This document shows, piece after piece, positions 33,741 to 46,790 of a stretch of 64,000 bases of DNA. Under the pieces are notes generated by a model. The model worked only from the letters and a program-made list of their open reading frames with translations, ran no database searches and was not told where the DNA came from. The stretch's first letter is position 1. Every line of letters begins with the position of its first letter. The DNA comes from Homarus americanus (lineage: Eukaryota > Arthropoda > Malacostraca > Decapoda > Nephropidae), in assembly GCF_018991925.1 (NCBI RefSeq), contig NW_024726235.1:3463635-3527634 (forward strand), given 5' to 3'. The position numbers and the translations under genes were made by a program.

Positions 33741-36350
33741 CTGTAGCAGACCGGGCCAAGGGTTAGTCAGGCAAGTGCTGGGCAAAGGTTGTTGCAAAGA
33801 GCTCACTATTGCAGAGCTTTATATTGCAAAGAACAGCTCACTATGTGCCACTTCCAATGTTTTATATTAACCTCCAGGGCTACTTTCATCACTACTATGT
33901 ATATATTGAAAAAAGAAAGGATAGGTGGCAATAACTTTAAAATTTTAGAATATCTATTAATAAAAAACTATAAAAATTTAATATTTAATGTTGACAACCT
34001 TTACCTTCATTGGCAGATTGATAAAAGACTTATCTACATAATGTCACATGAATAAGTAGCAGCCAAGCCTTTTTACTAAGCCATACATGAAATTTAAAAA
34101 CAAAATTTAATTAAAGGAAAAAAAAATATATATATATATATATATATGTATGTATATACCGGTATATATATACTGTGTGTGTGTATATATGTATGAAGCT
34201 TAAAATAAATTACTACTTAATTTTAAAAAATGGCAAAACAGCAAACAAAATCTGAATGGCAGCTAGTGCTAAGCTTATTTCATGTATTAGGTGAAAAATA
34301 ATGTTATAATTTAAAACCTGCAAATTTGCAAATAAAAGCTACAAAGTTCTTGTAAACATAAGCTATACAATTCAATGCAAATAAAAGCCAAGGTTAAACC
34401 ATTTATACACAGTGAACAAAGATTCTTTAACCCTGCACCAGAAAATCCCAGAGTCCACAGAAGATTACAGTAATCCATGCACTGCTGAAGCATCAGCAGC
34501 ATTTTCTTTAAGATGTTAAACTTCTTGCTACATGAAGTGTAATTCCATATCACTGAAGATTTGCAGTTTAATAAATAATGAATATTAAGACAGGGTGAAG
34601 AAAGGAAATTCAAACCAATGTCTTTCCAGCCAAAACACTTGCCTTTCTCCGCTCAAATTCTTGACCTAAACCGAGGCCAAAACCCGAATTGAGGAGTTAC
34701 ACCACATGTTAAAGTGGGATTCCTGTAATCTAACTTCCTGGTTCTCTCAAATGTCACTCATGATGTATCTACTAATTTTTCCTTGATATGATCTGACACA
34801 AATAAACTTGACATGCACACCATGCAAGTGGTCTGGCTCTGATCCTTATTATGGTTTTACATTACACATCACTGAAGATTCTTGCTCATTCCATGGTAAA
34901 GTGGTTGAGAATCGTGCACTTGAATTTTCATGTACACCCCCAGCTTAGAATTTTTAAACCAATGCCAGATGAAAAGTTGGGAAAACAAATTTAAGTACAG
35001 TACCATACAGAATAAATAACCAAACCAAACCACAATAGGAATTGAAACAAGATAAATAATACATAATTAAACACTTCATCAGAAACAAGAAAGAAAATAA
35101 AAAAGGTTACAAGATCAGATAATAATACAAATTTAAAGGGCCAGCTACAGCTAATGTCGCATTAGTTTCACTACATGCATTAGAATCTATTATCAACAGC
35201 CAATGCTAGCCAAACCATAATTAAGAAATCAAACACCAGATGCACTGTCAAAATTCATGCAGTCAAATTACATACACATCCATTTGTGGATTTACACATG
35301 CACCACAGTACTGTAGTGTATACACCTAAAGAGAAAGAAAGGGCATCATTCGCACATAATACTTAACATTCACAAAAGAAAGTTGGTATTTGAGTCACAC
35401 TGGTGAGACTGATCTATTTAGTTCAACTGGCACTAAAATATGCAGTACTGTAATACCCTGCCAGTTTATAAAAATCCATAAACTGTATTTACACAATATT
35501 TCACTAATACAGGATAGTACTCATCCAGACACATATAACTGACTTAATCATGAGGCCTTAATTATGCTTTTTTTTTTTTACTCACCAAGGATATTACACT
35601 TGATATATCTAACAAAGCCCCAGGTGGTGTTGTACTGTACATATTTATGCATGATTTCCATTGTCTTCAAACTGCTTGTAAAAATGTTGTTACCCAACTG
35701 ATCTTAGGCAGATATCCCATAAACACCCATCAGGTCCATTACACCTTCTTAAACAAAACTTCAAGTCGACCTGAAATTTTCCAACCAAGATAATGAATCA
35801 TGTACAGTTTACGATAGCCTAATTTATTGAATTTAATTTCACATATAGTATAAATACCTGTACATGTAGTATACATATACTGTGAAGTATTAATCCAAGT
35901 CACTAAGCACTACCAACAGATGAATCAACATCAGAACAAAATTATCTTCTTTTTCCATGTAATAAATTACTGGATGGCTGACAGAATGTTTCATGTTTTA
36001 CACCAGATGCACGTTACAATAAACCCCCGCATAATTCAAAATAAAAAGAGGCTCTAGCCCTTAGGAATTACAACATATGAGGCACACCTCCCAAAAGAGG
36101 AAGGGGGGAAACTAAATTTTTTTGTTATCTGCCCCAGTCAAAATTTAAACGTTCCTTAGTACAGTTCCAGATTTAGGTGCTTGGTCCAGGGTTATCAGAC
36201 ATAATGGCTCAAATACTGAACAATGATGGAAAAACAACTGAAATGTAGACCAGTGAACTGACCGTCACTGACACATGAGACGCACAGAGCATAAGGTACT
36301 TGTCCATTATGAGGCAGGTGGTCACATTCCATGACAACACGTGAGTCATA
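33741..36350. other. Fas3 intron, no gene seen
   Basis: Mostly unique-looking AT-rich DNA. A TA/TG tract lies at 34126-34190. Nothing exon-like in an acceptable phase was found. Confidence 0.5.
34126..34190. repeat. (TA)n/(TG)n microsatellite
   Basis: atatatatat tracts with tgtatg and gtgtgtgtg interruptions. Confidence 0.9.
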
Positions 36351-36416
36351 CAGTAGATCCTCACGAACCGCAGATTTCCTACCCATGGATACCGGGTATC
36401 CATGGTTTTTACACTG
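36351..36416. mobile_element. 66-bp TA-flanked stub with CAG...CTG ends
   Basis: TA-cagtagatcctcacgaaccg ... ttttacactg-TA; the middle is a perfect palindrome around ccatggataccgggtatcc. It abuts the next element, sharing one TA. Probably an extreme deletion derivative of a Tigger MITE. Confidence 0.5.
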
Positions 36417-36418
36417 TA

Positions 36419-36743
36419 CAGGGGGTCCCCAGGTTACGAATGGGTTCCGTTCCTGAGGACATTCTTAGGTAAATAATGTACGCAAGTCGAAACAATGTAC
36501 GCAAGTCGAAACACATGCTATGTGCATAACGTACTAACAGAACAATGCTTAAAATCCCACTATATCATAGCCTAAGTCCTTATACACATCTAAAATCACT
36601 TAATTTAAGAGTAAAGAAGAAATAGAATGACAAAATACAGTAAATGAAAGTAAAAAAAAAAGGTATCGGGTAAATAAAATACCATAAATTTAAAGTTTAA
36701 CCTTGTTCGTATTGGCGAGTGTTGGCAGGTCAGGTACCCCCTG
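36419..36743. mobile_element. Tigger-like MITE, 325 bp, TA duplication
   Basis: Left end cagggggtccccaggttacg, right end ggtaccccctg, TA on both sides. The outer ~12 bp are inverted; subterminal cgcaagtcgaaac repeats occur twice at 36482-36511. Non-coding. Confidence 0.7.
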
Positions 36744-37023
36744 TATACCATTTCACCAATCATGGCATTGAATTTTGAGTATTCACGGAATAGTGTGGCA
36801 TCTTTATCCCTTCGCAGTCTAATGTATTCCTCATAAATGTGAGGAATTAATAAAAAATAACTAAATAACTCATAAATAAATAAGAAAGAAATACTACTAC
36901 ACTGCCATTTGGCAATCATTTCACTAGAGACACAAGACAAGCACACGCTCTCCCCTCCTGCTCCCACAATAGTGGGCTTATGATAATATATATATTATAT
37001 ATACAGTGTGTGTGTGTGTGTGT

Positions 37024-37135
<112 letters not shown>

Positions 37136-37658
37136 CAGGTACTCCACGACTTACGAAGGGGTTAGGGACCGACATCAAGGTCGTAAGTTGAAATGGTCGT
37201 AAGTCGGAAATGCTTAAATAACACATAGAAAATCGAAAATGGATGTCTCTTTTTCTTCTCAAAACTTCAACTGAACTCTTTTTTTCTGTGTTTGCAAGCA
37301 AATTATTGGTCATTTTGAAATTTATTTTACATATTGACAATGTATAATGCAGTGCAGTGTTGATTTAAAGAAAATAATCTTGAATTACACCAAGAGAACT
37401 AAAATTTTATGGTTGAAATGGCACCATGGGGGTGACTTCTCTTCTCCCTTCTCCTCCACCCCCATTCTAATTCCTATCATCATCCACGAGTCTTCTACAT
37501 ACACACCTCAAAGTAAGTGTACTTTTCTACCTTTTTTGTTGAATTTAGGCAATTTTCGGTGAGCTGGAACCAATTACCCAAAAACCCATTGAAACAATGG
37601 TTTCGGTTAACGAGCAACCTTCTAGAACGGATTGTGCTCGTTAACCGAGGGACCACTG
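37136..37658. mobile_element. Chimeric Tigger-like MITE with mismatched ends, 523 bp
   Basis: The left end, caggtactccacgacttacg, and the first ~120 bp belong to the family of 42965-43261. From about 37262 to the right end, ctcgttaaccgagggaccactg, it matches the right half of the element at 60478-61307 almost base for base. Both sides are flanked by TA. The two ends are therefore not each other's inverted repeat. Confidence 0.75.
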
Positions 37659-37660
37659 TA

Positions 37661-37735
37661 CAGGCAAACCCCAATTTATTAATTCTCAGAGATATAATTT
37701 TTCTATATTTTGTACTGCTACTGTAGCATACTATA
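37661..37735. mobile_element. Tigger-like left end abutting the previous element
   Basis: Directly after the shared TA (37659-37660) begins caggcaaaccccaatttatt; a further TA-CAGGC occurs at 37736. The right boundary is not established. Confidence 0.35.
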
Positions 37736-37904
37736 CAGGCAAAAACTGTGAAGCTATAAATGTTTCTTTTCCATTACTCTCATATCAGAAGATGCCGAGG
37801 TGCAAAAGCAAACATCTTCTAATGAAACCGACCAGTATACAGTGTAGCTGTATCTATGGAGAGCTTGTGTTGTACATTTGGAAATCCGATATACAAACCG
37901 ATAG

Positions 37905-39445
37905 AAACCTGTGGTTAAATATTCTTTGTTTTAAATTACATCTGATGATGTTAGTAAGCAAATAGACAAACTAAAGCCTAATAAGTCACCTGGTCCCGAT
38001 GAGATATTTGCCAGAGTATTAAAGGAATGTAAGGAAGAGCTTAGTATGCCCTTAGCAAAGTTGTTTAACATGTCCTTAAAAACAGGTGTAGTACCAGAAT
38101 CCTGTAGGATAGCAGATAATACCAGGAGATTTTTCCAGAAGAGGATGATCACTGTCTCTAACCGTAATCAGTCTTTGTCAATAGTAAGCAAGTACCAGGC
38201 AATCATCTCAAGCTCTATTCAGAAATCACCCTTGGAGAAAGCACAGATTGATCAATTCCCAGCATGGCCTGGCAGACTCACCTAACTAATCTATTAACAT
38301 TCTTTTCATCAGTTTTCGAATCGGTGGACGAGGGGCACAATTATGATGTGGTGTATCTCGACTTTAGCAAAGCCTTCGACAGAGTCCCCCACGAAAGACT
38401 AATTAGAAAGGTAGAAGCACATGGCATCAAAGGTGACATCCTTAAATGGATTAGGGCGTGGTTACAGGACAGGAAACAGCGAGTGAGCATTAACGGCACT
38501 AAGTCCCATTGGAGCAACGTCACAAGTGGTGTTCCCCAAGGCTCAGTACTTGAACCATTATTATTTATTATATACATAAACGACATAGATATCGGCATAG
38601 ACAGCAACATAAGTAAATTTGCTGATGACACTAAAATAGGACGTGTTATTAAATCGAGGACTCAGCAAAACTACAGGAAGATCTAAACAAATTTTTGAAT
38701 GGTCTAAATCATGAAGATAAAGTCCTTATCAAGCAAATATAAATCTCAGTATAGAGAATATAAACAAACCCAGATACCAGTAGAAATCAAACTACGAGAA
38801 ATTTAGGAGTAATGATAAGTAAGACAGCAAACCAGTAAACAATGTGTTTTGCCGTAACAAAAGGCTAATAAAAATGCTGCCGGAAGTTCATACAAAGGTG
38901 TTGAATTGCGAACTAAGTCGTACAAACTGTGTCTCTTGCTCTTGTGAGACCACCTGGACCTAACCAGTTCAGTTCTGTGGTGCCGTATTATAGAATGGAT
39001 AGAATCCTTGGAAAGAATTCAGAGAGAATGACAAGACTAATCCGGGCATGCAGAGACCTTGAATATAGAACAGGCTAAACATCTTAATTTGCACTCCCTC
39101 GAGGAGGCGTGGGGCCTGATGAGGGTGTATGGTGGAAGGCAGAGGCCCTAACAAACAAAGGGGACATTACAAAGGTACTCAAACTATCCAACCAGGAGCG
39201 AACTCGTAACAATGGTTTTAAATTAGATAAATTTAGATTTAGGCGTGAAATCGGTAAACACTGGTTTGGAAAAAGAGTAGTGGATGAATGGAACAAGTTA
39301 CCAAATATCATCATTAACTCGAATACGCTGAATAGCTTCAAACATAGGTTGGATGCTTATATGAGCAATAGGGGTTGGGTGTAAACGGGACTGCCCAGCA
39401 TGGGCCAATAGGCCCGCTGCAGTTTCCTCCATTCTTATGTTCTTA
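37905..39445 (+). pseudogene. CR1/L2-like LINE: reverse transcriptase, broken
   Basis: RT blocks appear in order across several frames: QIDKLKPNKSPGPDEIFARV, a thumb-adjacent LFNMSLKTGVVPES, the catalytic [19 protein letters not shown] (38361-38410), [20 protein letters not shown], and the second catalytic motif FADDTK near 38615. The C-terminal domain ends RVVDEWNKLPNIIINSNTL... and the 3' end has ccgctgcagtttcctccatt then cttatgttctta. Stops and frameshifts separate the blocks; an estimated 5' half is missing. Confidence 0.85.
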
Positions 39446-40545
39446 AGTTTCTCATAAGGGGAATACTGTATATTTTACTTTGGATTAAATTAAATCATTG
39501 TTGTCCATAAAACATTTTCTTTTATAATCTTTTAGTGTCATTTTAGGGTGTTTGTGGGAATTTTTTTGTTATAGGATTATAATTATCTTCCATTATATAT
39601 TGGAAGTGAATGGGTAAATATGAGTCAATTCTCTATATTTACAAAAGGATTTCAGGAACACAACCCTTTTGTGAATCAGGATATTGGATGTCTGTATAGT
39701 TCTGTAAAGATGCGTAATGAAATCTCAAGATGCTATCTGAGCAGTGTACAGCAAGTTGTCAATCTACATCAGTTCTATTTGCGCTGTTTAATAAAACATC
39801 AACAAATTAAGGAACCATTTTCTCTAAAAGTCATGCCTGCCAAATATATTGTAATTTTTGCCATTTTGACCACTAAAATATTCGAACCATGTGCCAGAAA
39901 CAATGTCATCTGGCAGCATTGCTGCCAGCTGAGTGTTCTAGGTGGCAACACTGCTTTCGCAGCCAATGAATTCACCTCAGTCAGAGAGAATCGAGTCCTA
40001 TTCCCTGCGATATTTTTAATCTTTTGTTTCTTTATTTATTTATTCTAATTTGCTTTTAGTGGTGCCCATGTATGTGTTCACTTATCTGTCACTATGCATT
40101 TTACTTGTGGTCTGTATTGATTGGATTCATTTGTCTTCTAATATTAAGCTGAGTGAAGTTGTAAGTCAGGTTAAGCTGCCCAAAAATTTGGGCTAAGAAC
40201 ACAAACTGTACCCAAATTATATGAAGTTCATAAGAAAAACTTGTCCCAATTATATCACATTTTCTAGGAACACATCCCCAGTGTAAATTGGCAAATTTAT
40301 ATATGTAATTTTATGAGCTTTCAATTAACTATTTACTCCCATGTTTCAATTACATTTTATAAAATCTACTGATGAAATTTTCATAAAATACAAGTTAAGT
40401 CTGTTTAATGACCTTCTTACAGTATATGTACAGTACATTATATCAGGGGAAAAGGTGCTATTGATGGCAGTTTGTGTGAAGTGACTGGTAAGCCAAATTT
40501 GACAGTACAGTACTGTAGTATGAATAAATAAATGATAAAATAATA

Positions 40546-40598
<53 letters not shown>

Positions 40599-41537
40599 TG
40601 TGTGTGCATTCATCATGATCACCCTGTGTTCAGTGCAAAAAGGTTTGAAAAAGTAAAAAATATATAAACATGTATACCCTGTAGTTACACATAAATGCAA
40701 ATGTGAAAGAAACAAAACATACTGAACCGCTCAGGTCTCTGAACCAAAACATCGAGTCTTACCAAGATGGTGTACAGTAGTTCCATGCTGTACAGTACTG
40801 CATATATAAAACTTGAATCATCACTCCACTGAAAATTCCAGAATTTCTATCGCCACCTCATTTGAGCAAGTAGTATGGTACAGTACAGATATAAAATACA
40901 ATACAGTATTATAATTCCTGTACAGTACCATATACTGTGCCACACATCTTTTCTATTTATACCACCCTATGCTTTGTCCTGTTATACCATATTTCTTTTT
41001 AACTTTAATAGCACTAATTTACAAGCAATGAACTATCCACTCAAGTGACTGAAAAGGGTAGTCTTGCCAATTAACATTCATCATCTATGCATATACAGGT
41101 ACTATACAAATTTATATTATGTTTCATATATCTTCTGTATTGTGCTTATCAACAAAATATACCCTTGCGAAATAAACTTACTGTATATATACTTCATATG
41201 CCAAGTAGTGCAACTGGGTCGTTATTTAATTCATAATCAGGCACAGTAATATCAAAGAATACACATTATTATACACCTATATCCTGGTATTAAATCATGT
41301 TGGCTAGTACTGTAGTCAAACAAGCTCACTACCTAAATAAAGAGCAAATGGTGTCGATACAAGCAACTGTAAGCAATGATAGCCTACGTGATGGTGGGAA
41401 TTTTGGAAAGCAGAAATAAATCAAGGCTCCATTTGCTGACATTCAGTAACAGATGAAGCAAAAATACTTAATTTTTAAATAAATTATAAAGTAAATGAAA
41501 AAACAGAGGAAAAAGCTTTATAATTCTAATTGTTTAC
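39446..41537. other. Fas3 intron; microsatellite, otherwise nothing recognised
   Basis: Plus-strand frame 39620-40048 has no recognised similarity. A perfect TACAGTACTGTA lies at 40506-40517. Confidence 0.45.
40551..40606. repeat. (GA)n-(TG)n microsatellite
   Basis: About 23 uninterrupted AG units followed by five TG units. Confidence 0.97.
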
Positions 41538-41591
41538 CTCTGTGATGGCAGATGGAATCGTTGGAAGGCATGATACGTCATCTTTGAGAGG
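41538..41591 (-). other. Candidate 54-nt exon, not compatible with the reading frame
   Basis: Good-looking acceptor (attattttttag) and donor (gagGTAAAC) flank 54 nt that are open in phase 0 (PLKDDVSCLPTIPSAITE). But it sits between exons that meet in phase 1; spliced after the transmembrane exon it would read A-S-Q-R and stop. It may be a poison/short-tail exon or chance. Confidence 0.25.
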
Positions 41592-42964
41592 CTAAAAAAT
41601 AATTACATCAAGATGCAAAACTTGCGTAATACATTATGAATATGAGTTCACCTACAACAAAATAGGTTACATATTATTCACATGCTCACACAAGAGAATG
41701 AGTAATTTTGAGAGTGAAAATACTAATGTATTGTATGAAAATCACCCTGTAAACAAACCTACAACATTTTGCTTAACCTCTATAAAATCACATCCATCCA
41801 TCAGTCTTTATAGAACACTAACTCAGTGTCGATTCATTTCTGTATCTCCTGGTATATTCTAACTATTAATTCAACATTTATTTTCTCCCGACTATCTATC
41901 TCTTATGTACCTATATCACTGTTCATGTACTTTAAGCACTTACACTCAAAAATAAACTTTATGTAAGGCTTTCGAGATCCTGTGGTTCTGTCTCTAAAAC
42001 ACAAATTTGCCTAAAGTCAAGAATCTGTACCTCCAATACGGAGAGCAACACAGCCGAGAAAAATTGCAAATGTACTCGAATCTGAAGTCTCTATCACTGT
42101 TGGATTTCATTCACCTCATATCAAAGCAGTCACCAGAAGGTAAGGTCAAACAATGATAGATTATTTTCAAGTCAATAACAGTGATGCTGAGACAGGCTTG
42201 GGCAGGTAAAGTGAATTCAGTTTGTTAATACATCCTGTGGGGGAAAGGACAGATGTTCCCAGCATAAATCACAGCATCACCATCTGACCTGATTGATCAA
42301 TGTTCATTTCACTAGATGCCAAATAACTGTGAAACCAATTTGTTAATGTACTGATTTTATCAAAACACTAACAAAATTAGCCTATTTACCGAGTGAACAT
42401 AACATCAGCATGACTAATGACAACTTATGGAATGCTTGAGAATTCAGTGGGATGCAAGGAAATTTTAATCCAGGTTCCTGCATGCTGAATGACTTATTAT
42501 TTACGTAAAACTGATAATGCTTGTACTGTACTTAAGCCAGGGACTATAATGGGCTACAATATGCTATGGCATGTCAGTGTCATTCCCTAAATGCCCCAAA
42601 GGTGTTAGCAGTTATGCTAGATATACTTCAAGTAATCTAATGCGCACAGTACAGTACCAGCTAACTAATTTCACTATCTGCCACAGCCTGAGATGTTCCC
42701 ATCTTACTGTATATCATACCCTGCAGTTAGTACACGTGAATTGTCCGCTCATGTTTATTTACCTACAGACTATGAGGGTGTTGTATGGATATACGTATGA
42801 ACGAGGCTGTACAGTATCTTGAATCAGATTCCTTTATAGTACTGTACACTAATGAAAGGATACAGAGTCCAAAGCAAGGACATGGCATTAAATTAAACTA
42901 CATGACCTCTGCCTGTAGGTTGTTGGGTATATAAAATGAGAGAAAATTAGATGACAATCCAATA
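41592..42964. other. Fas3 intron, no feature recognised
   Basis: Unique-looking AT-rich DNA with several scattered cagtactgtac-type motifs. Confidence 0.5.
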
Positions 42965-43261
42965 CAGGTACTCCCCGACTTAGGTCCACCCGCACTTACG
43001 ACCTGCCTCAGTCATACCAAAATGTGGTAAAATTATGCATTTTTGAGTCCCAAAGTCAGTACAAAGGCAAAATTTTCATCTGTAATTCACTTTAAAATGG
43101 CTGGCAAGCTTAAAAGTGAGTGTTTTGTGATGCTGAGAAGAAAAAGAGACCCAAATTTTAAATTTTCTATGTGTTATTTAAGCATTTCCGACTTACGACC
43201 ATTTCAACTTACGACCTGGATGTCGGTCCCTAACCCCGTCGTAAGTCGGGAAGTATCGGTG
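42965..43261. mobile_element. Tigger-like MITE, ~297 bp, TA duplication
   Basis: TA-caggtactccccgacttagg on the left; on the right the degraded inverse (cgtcgtaagtcgggaagtat) before TA. The inner repeat ttacgacc recurs. It is related to the left part of the chimeric element at 37136. Confidence 0.7.
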
Positions 43262-44686
43262 TATACAGCTCCCAAGACAGATGTAATATTAAATTTGAAG
43301 GATCCTCTTATATTTGAAACATTTACGGAGTTTTTCTTTGGAAGTAAAATTCGAAGAGTTACAGAGACAGCTGGATAGACTGGACCTAATTCCCTACCGT
43401 ATCTACTCCCAACTTTAATGAGTGGATCATTAGAAAAAAAAGTACCTGTAGTGCTGTATTGAAAAGTTACCATATGGTACTTTTATTTCTTTTGACATAT
43501 ACTACAGTATTTCCTAAAGCATACTAGCACAGTTATTTCTAAAAGCTTTAATCAAGCCCTACATCCGTGAGCTTACACAACAGACAGGTATTTTTTTTTG
43601 TGCTTCCTGATTATTTCAAAATTATCAGTTAACTTTTATATCAAAGTACAGTACTACTGTACTATGCAGTTATCTATATTCCACATTCCTCTCAAAAACT
43701 AATTTCTATTAACTTCAAATACCTCTTTGGCTTGAACATCTTTGTTCACAACTTCTCCCCATCATGGAGCTACACCCCCACTTCCTGAGACTGTGTACAG
43801 TACAGTATGAACATTTGGAAACTTCTTATGGTTTAAAATAATGATGAATAGTTTATTATTATAAAAATGCTACCATTGGTTTGTTTAATAATTATCCTGA
43901 CAGTGGTAGTCGAAAACAGACCCACCAATATCAATCACCTTTACAAACAGCCTTACTTTACCAAGTATTGCCATGTAAAATAGTGAGCACAGGGTGGGGG
44001 TCAGTGCATCTTTGGTTGACTGTATATACAGTATGGGTAGATTCATGTTATAGTTGATAATCTTGTATTTAAGGGACAACTATCACTCCCTATCAAGAGG
44101 ACTTTCATTAAACACTCCTCTACATACAAGATACTTTAAAGCAGTTATTTTGTCTAAACAATCATGCCATAGATTGACTCATTGTTTTATAAATTATACC
44201 AAATATATTTCTTATTCTTGCCATCCCTCCTCAATTCCGTATTATATGCAGTTTTCGCTACCGTAATTCTGCTTTTGACACGCCCCCATTCCATTTCAGA
44301 ATATTAATTTTAAAATGATTTTGAAATCACAGTATGTGAACCTGTTCTAATGACAAACCTCTACCAAAACAGCTATATGCCCCGTGCTCCCTTTTTTCAA
44401 GACTTTTGTAAACCCATCAAGAGTGCAGCTCCAATTTTATACCTGAACCTATATCTAAACTCTGTTCAGCAGTACAGTACTGTACTGTGTATCCAATACA
44501 TTAATTTTAAATTTCTGCCAAAAGTAAAAAGTGGCAAACACCTGCTTAAATAATGACTTACATTCTTTTGATAATGTAATTTCAACATTCACCAACACAC
44601 TATGAAATCTGATGAAAAATTTGTCCATATTGTCAAAAATAAATGACTGATCCTGGAAAAGCCATTTCAACGAGCATTTCGAATTA
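43262..44686. other. Fas3 intron, no feature recognised
   Basis: Unannotated. A TACAGTACTGTA palindrome is at 44473-44484. A gaaGTTGTGAAC...AAAGAG-GTATTTG segment near 43730-43760 looks like a tail-exon end but lacks an acceptor and is preceded by stops. Confidence 0.45.
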
Positions 44687-45380
44687 CAGTTAACCCTCAC
44701 TTTACGCGGTCCCGCATTCCGCGTTTCCACGTTTACGCGGTGCCCTGCCGGAACTCAGGATGCTCACATTCCGCGGTGCGTGTACCCCTTTACACGGAGA
44801 GCGGCTGGTGAGCCGCGCCATTTTTTGATCCAAACCTCCCGCCATCCGCCATGTTGTGTAAGCTGCCAAGTTGTGTAAGGTCGCCCAGTCATCAAAACAT
44901 TACCAGTTCTTCACCCGCCACCCACCACAGCCGGCCCAAGTCAGTGATAGTGATAATTATGGTGAGGATATGGACTTATATGGACTTTGGGGAGTTTGAC
45001 AAAGAGGCCCTGCAAGCCTCTGTGGTGGATAGTGATACAATTGATACAAGTGACACAGGTGAGGGCCAATAATCTGCCCTCTGCCTCGGAACCAACCGCC
45101 CATCCCCGTGTGCCCAGCCATTTTTTCTACTAATGTAAGTGTTAAAAAACCTAATATTATTGATATTTCTCTTAATTATTAATTGTGTGTGCATACCATC
45201 ATAAAGTTAAGATAATATTTTTACTACAACATAGTTGTGTGTCGTCAAAAAGTGGAGTTTGGGGATCGGCCCGGACTCCATTTCAATTAATCCCATATGT
45301 TATGTTATTCACTTTACGCGTTTCTCACTTTCCGCGATACCCTCCGGGTTACATTAACCGCGTAAAGTGAGGGTTAACTG
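44687..45380 (+). mobile_element. Tigger-like element, 694 bp, TA duplication
   Basis: Perfectly matching inverted ends: cagttaaccctcactttacg and cgtaaagtgagggttaactg, each beside TA. Subterminal gcgtttccacgtttacgcgg-type repeats occur on both sides. The interior has short broken frames (EFDKEALQASVVDSDTID), probably transposase C-terminal debris. Confidence 0.88.
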
Positions 45381-46269
45381 TATTTTATGACTTGTTGATC
45401 CATGGGCCAGTAAAAGAACCTTATCCAAAGAAAGTGGCATGTCAGGGTGTGGCTATGTTTGTTTGAAGTCATGATACAGTGCAGGAGTGGCCTCAACATC
45501 ATTGTTCTCCCTAAACTTATCCCTCTATAGAACCCTTCCTATTGCAACATCTGCAGGAAAAAGTAAAATGTTTGTGGTCTCTCTAACTATTCTATGTTAA
45601 CTATATTAATTTCTTTGGTTACTGTCTTCCAAACCTCACTATAGACAGAAGCCCTGACATTCAAACCCAAAGTGGAGGTTTCCTCAATACCAGCCGGGCA
45701 ATCCACAGACTGAGTAATGTGACTTGGGGGCCAAAGGCAAGTCAAGGCCCAGAGATCAGGCAGAAAATGAACAACTTCACCCCATACTTCCTGAATGAGT
45801 AGAGCAGTTACATCTTTATAACTTTTTGGGGTCGAGACCCAAACAAAATAATTTAGGAAAAAGTTGTTCTCTAAATAGAAGTTGCAGCTGAATTTGTAGA
45901 TTATCTAAAATACTTAGGCTCCAAATAGTTCAGTAAACAGATACTGTACCATGAACAGGACACAGAATATGGTTGTCCACCTATCACACTTCTAGCCAAA
46001 GCACAACTTGTCCCAATAACTCACCTGACCACTCTAATAGGAATTTCAATAACTAAGAATGCAATACAGTACTGTATTCCATTTTAGCAAAAGTTTAAAG
46101 ACAAATTAACTTACAAAGGGCCATGGAAAATCCCTTTAGACAAATTTATCTTCCACCATGTTCAGATGCACACTTGGATTCAAGCATGCCTGCCCAGTAC
46201 ATGGCATTTGAGAGCTCACAGACCACACAAGCATATTTTAAACCAACTAGTGGTGAAAAGAATAAAGTA
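45381..46269. other. Fas3 intron, no feature recognised
   Basis: A TACAGTACTGTA palindrome is at 46065-46076; otherwise unique-looking. Confidence 0.5.
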
Positions 46270-46790
46270 CAGGTTGACAATACCTTATCCGAAATCCAAG
46301 GGGCCAGATTCATTTCGGATTTCGGAATGGTTAGGTTAGGGTTTTCTCAGGAATCAGCCTACCTGGGCACAGGTCACTGACCCACATTGGGGCCTGGGGG
46401 ACGAAAATAATTCATAGGTCTAGGTAGTGTTTCTCACTTTTGATCTTTTTTTTTCATTCTTGTATTTATTATTATTATTAGTAGTAGTATTAGTTTATTA
46501 TTACAGTATTATTGTTATTATTATTATCATTATTAATTTTATTATTACTTTATTATTATTTTATTATTATTAGTACAGTAGTATTGTTATTATTTTATTT
46601 TTGTGTATTTTTTATTATAAATTTTATTTACTATGAATTATTATTATTATTACATTTTCGCCCCCAGGCCCCGATGTGGGTCAGTGACCTGTGCCCGGGT
46701 GGGCTAATCCCTGTTTATATATAAAAAAAGTTTTGCTCCACAAAAAACTTTCGGTTTTCAGAGGGTTTCGGATAAGGGGTGGTCAACCTG
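46270..46790. mobile_element. Tigger-like element with large internal hairpin, ~521 bp
   Basis: TA-caggttgacaataccttatc on the left, gataaggggtggtcaacctg on the right. Inside, 46356-46408 (gcacaggtcactgacccaca ... ggggcctggggg) is repeated inverted at 46653-46700, around an (ATT)n spacer. The structure could fold into a long stem. Confidence 0.75.

Noticed and set aside
33583..33870. 95-residue plus-strand hydrophobic frame
   Set aside because: It is antisense to the Fas3 short-tail exon, whose splice phase, acceptor and composition are better supported.
36605..36967. 120-residue minus-strand frame around IRLRRDKDATLFREYSKF
   Set aside because: Partly overlaps a MITE, has no recognised similarity, and would not join the Fas3 splice phases.
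39620..40048. 142-residue plus-strand frame
   Set aside because: Longest unexplained frame in its region, but composition is intron-like, with no recognisable motif and no neighbouring exons on that strand.
43730..43765. Exon-like segment ending AAAGAG-GTATTTG (VVNKDVQAKE)
   Set aside because: Resembles the ends of the tail exons, but no polypyrimidine acceptor is present and an in-frame stop lies just upstream.
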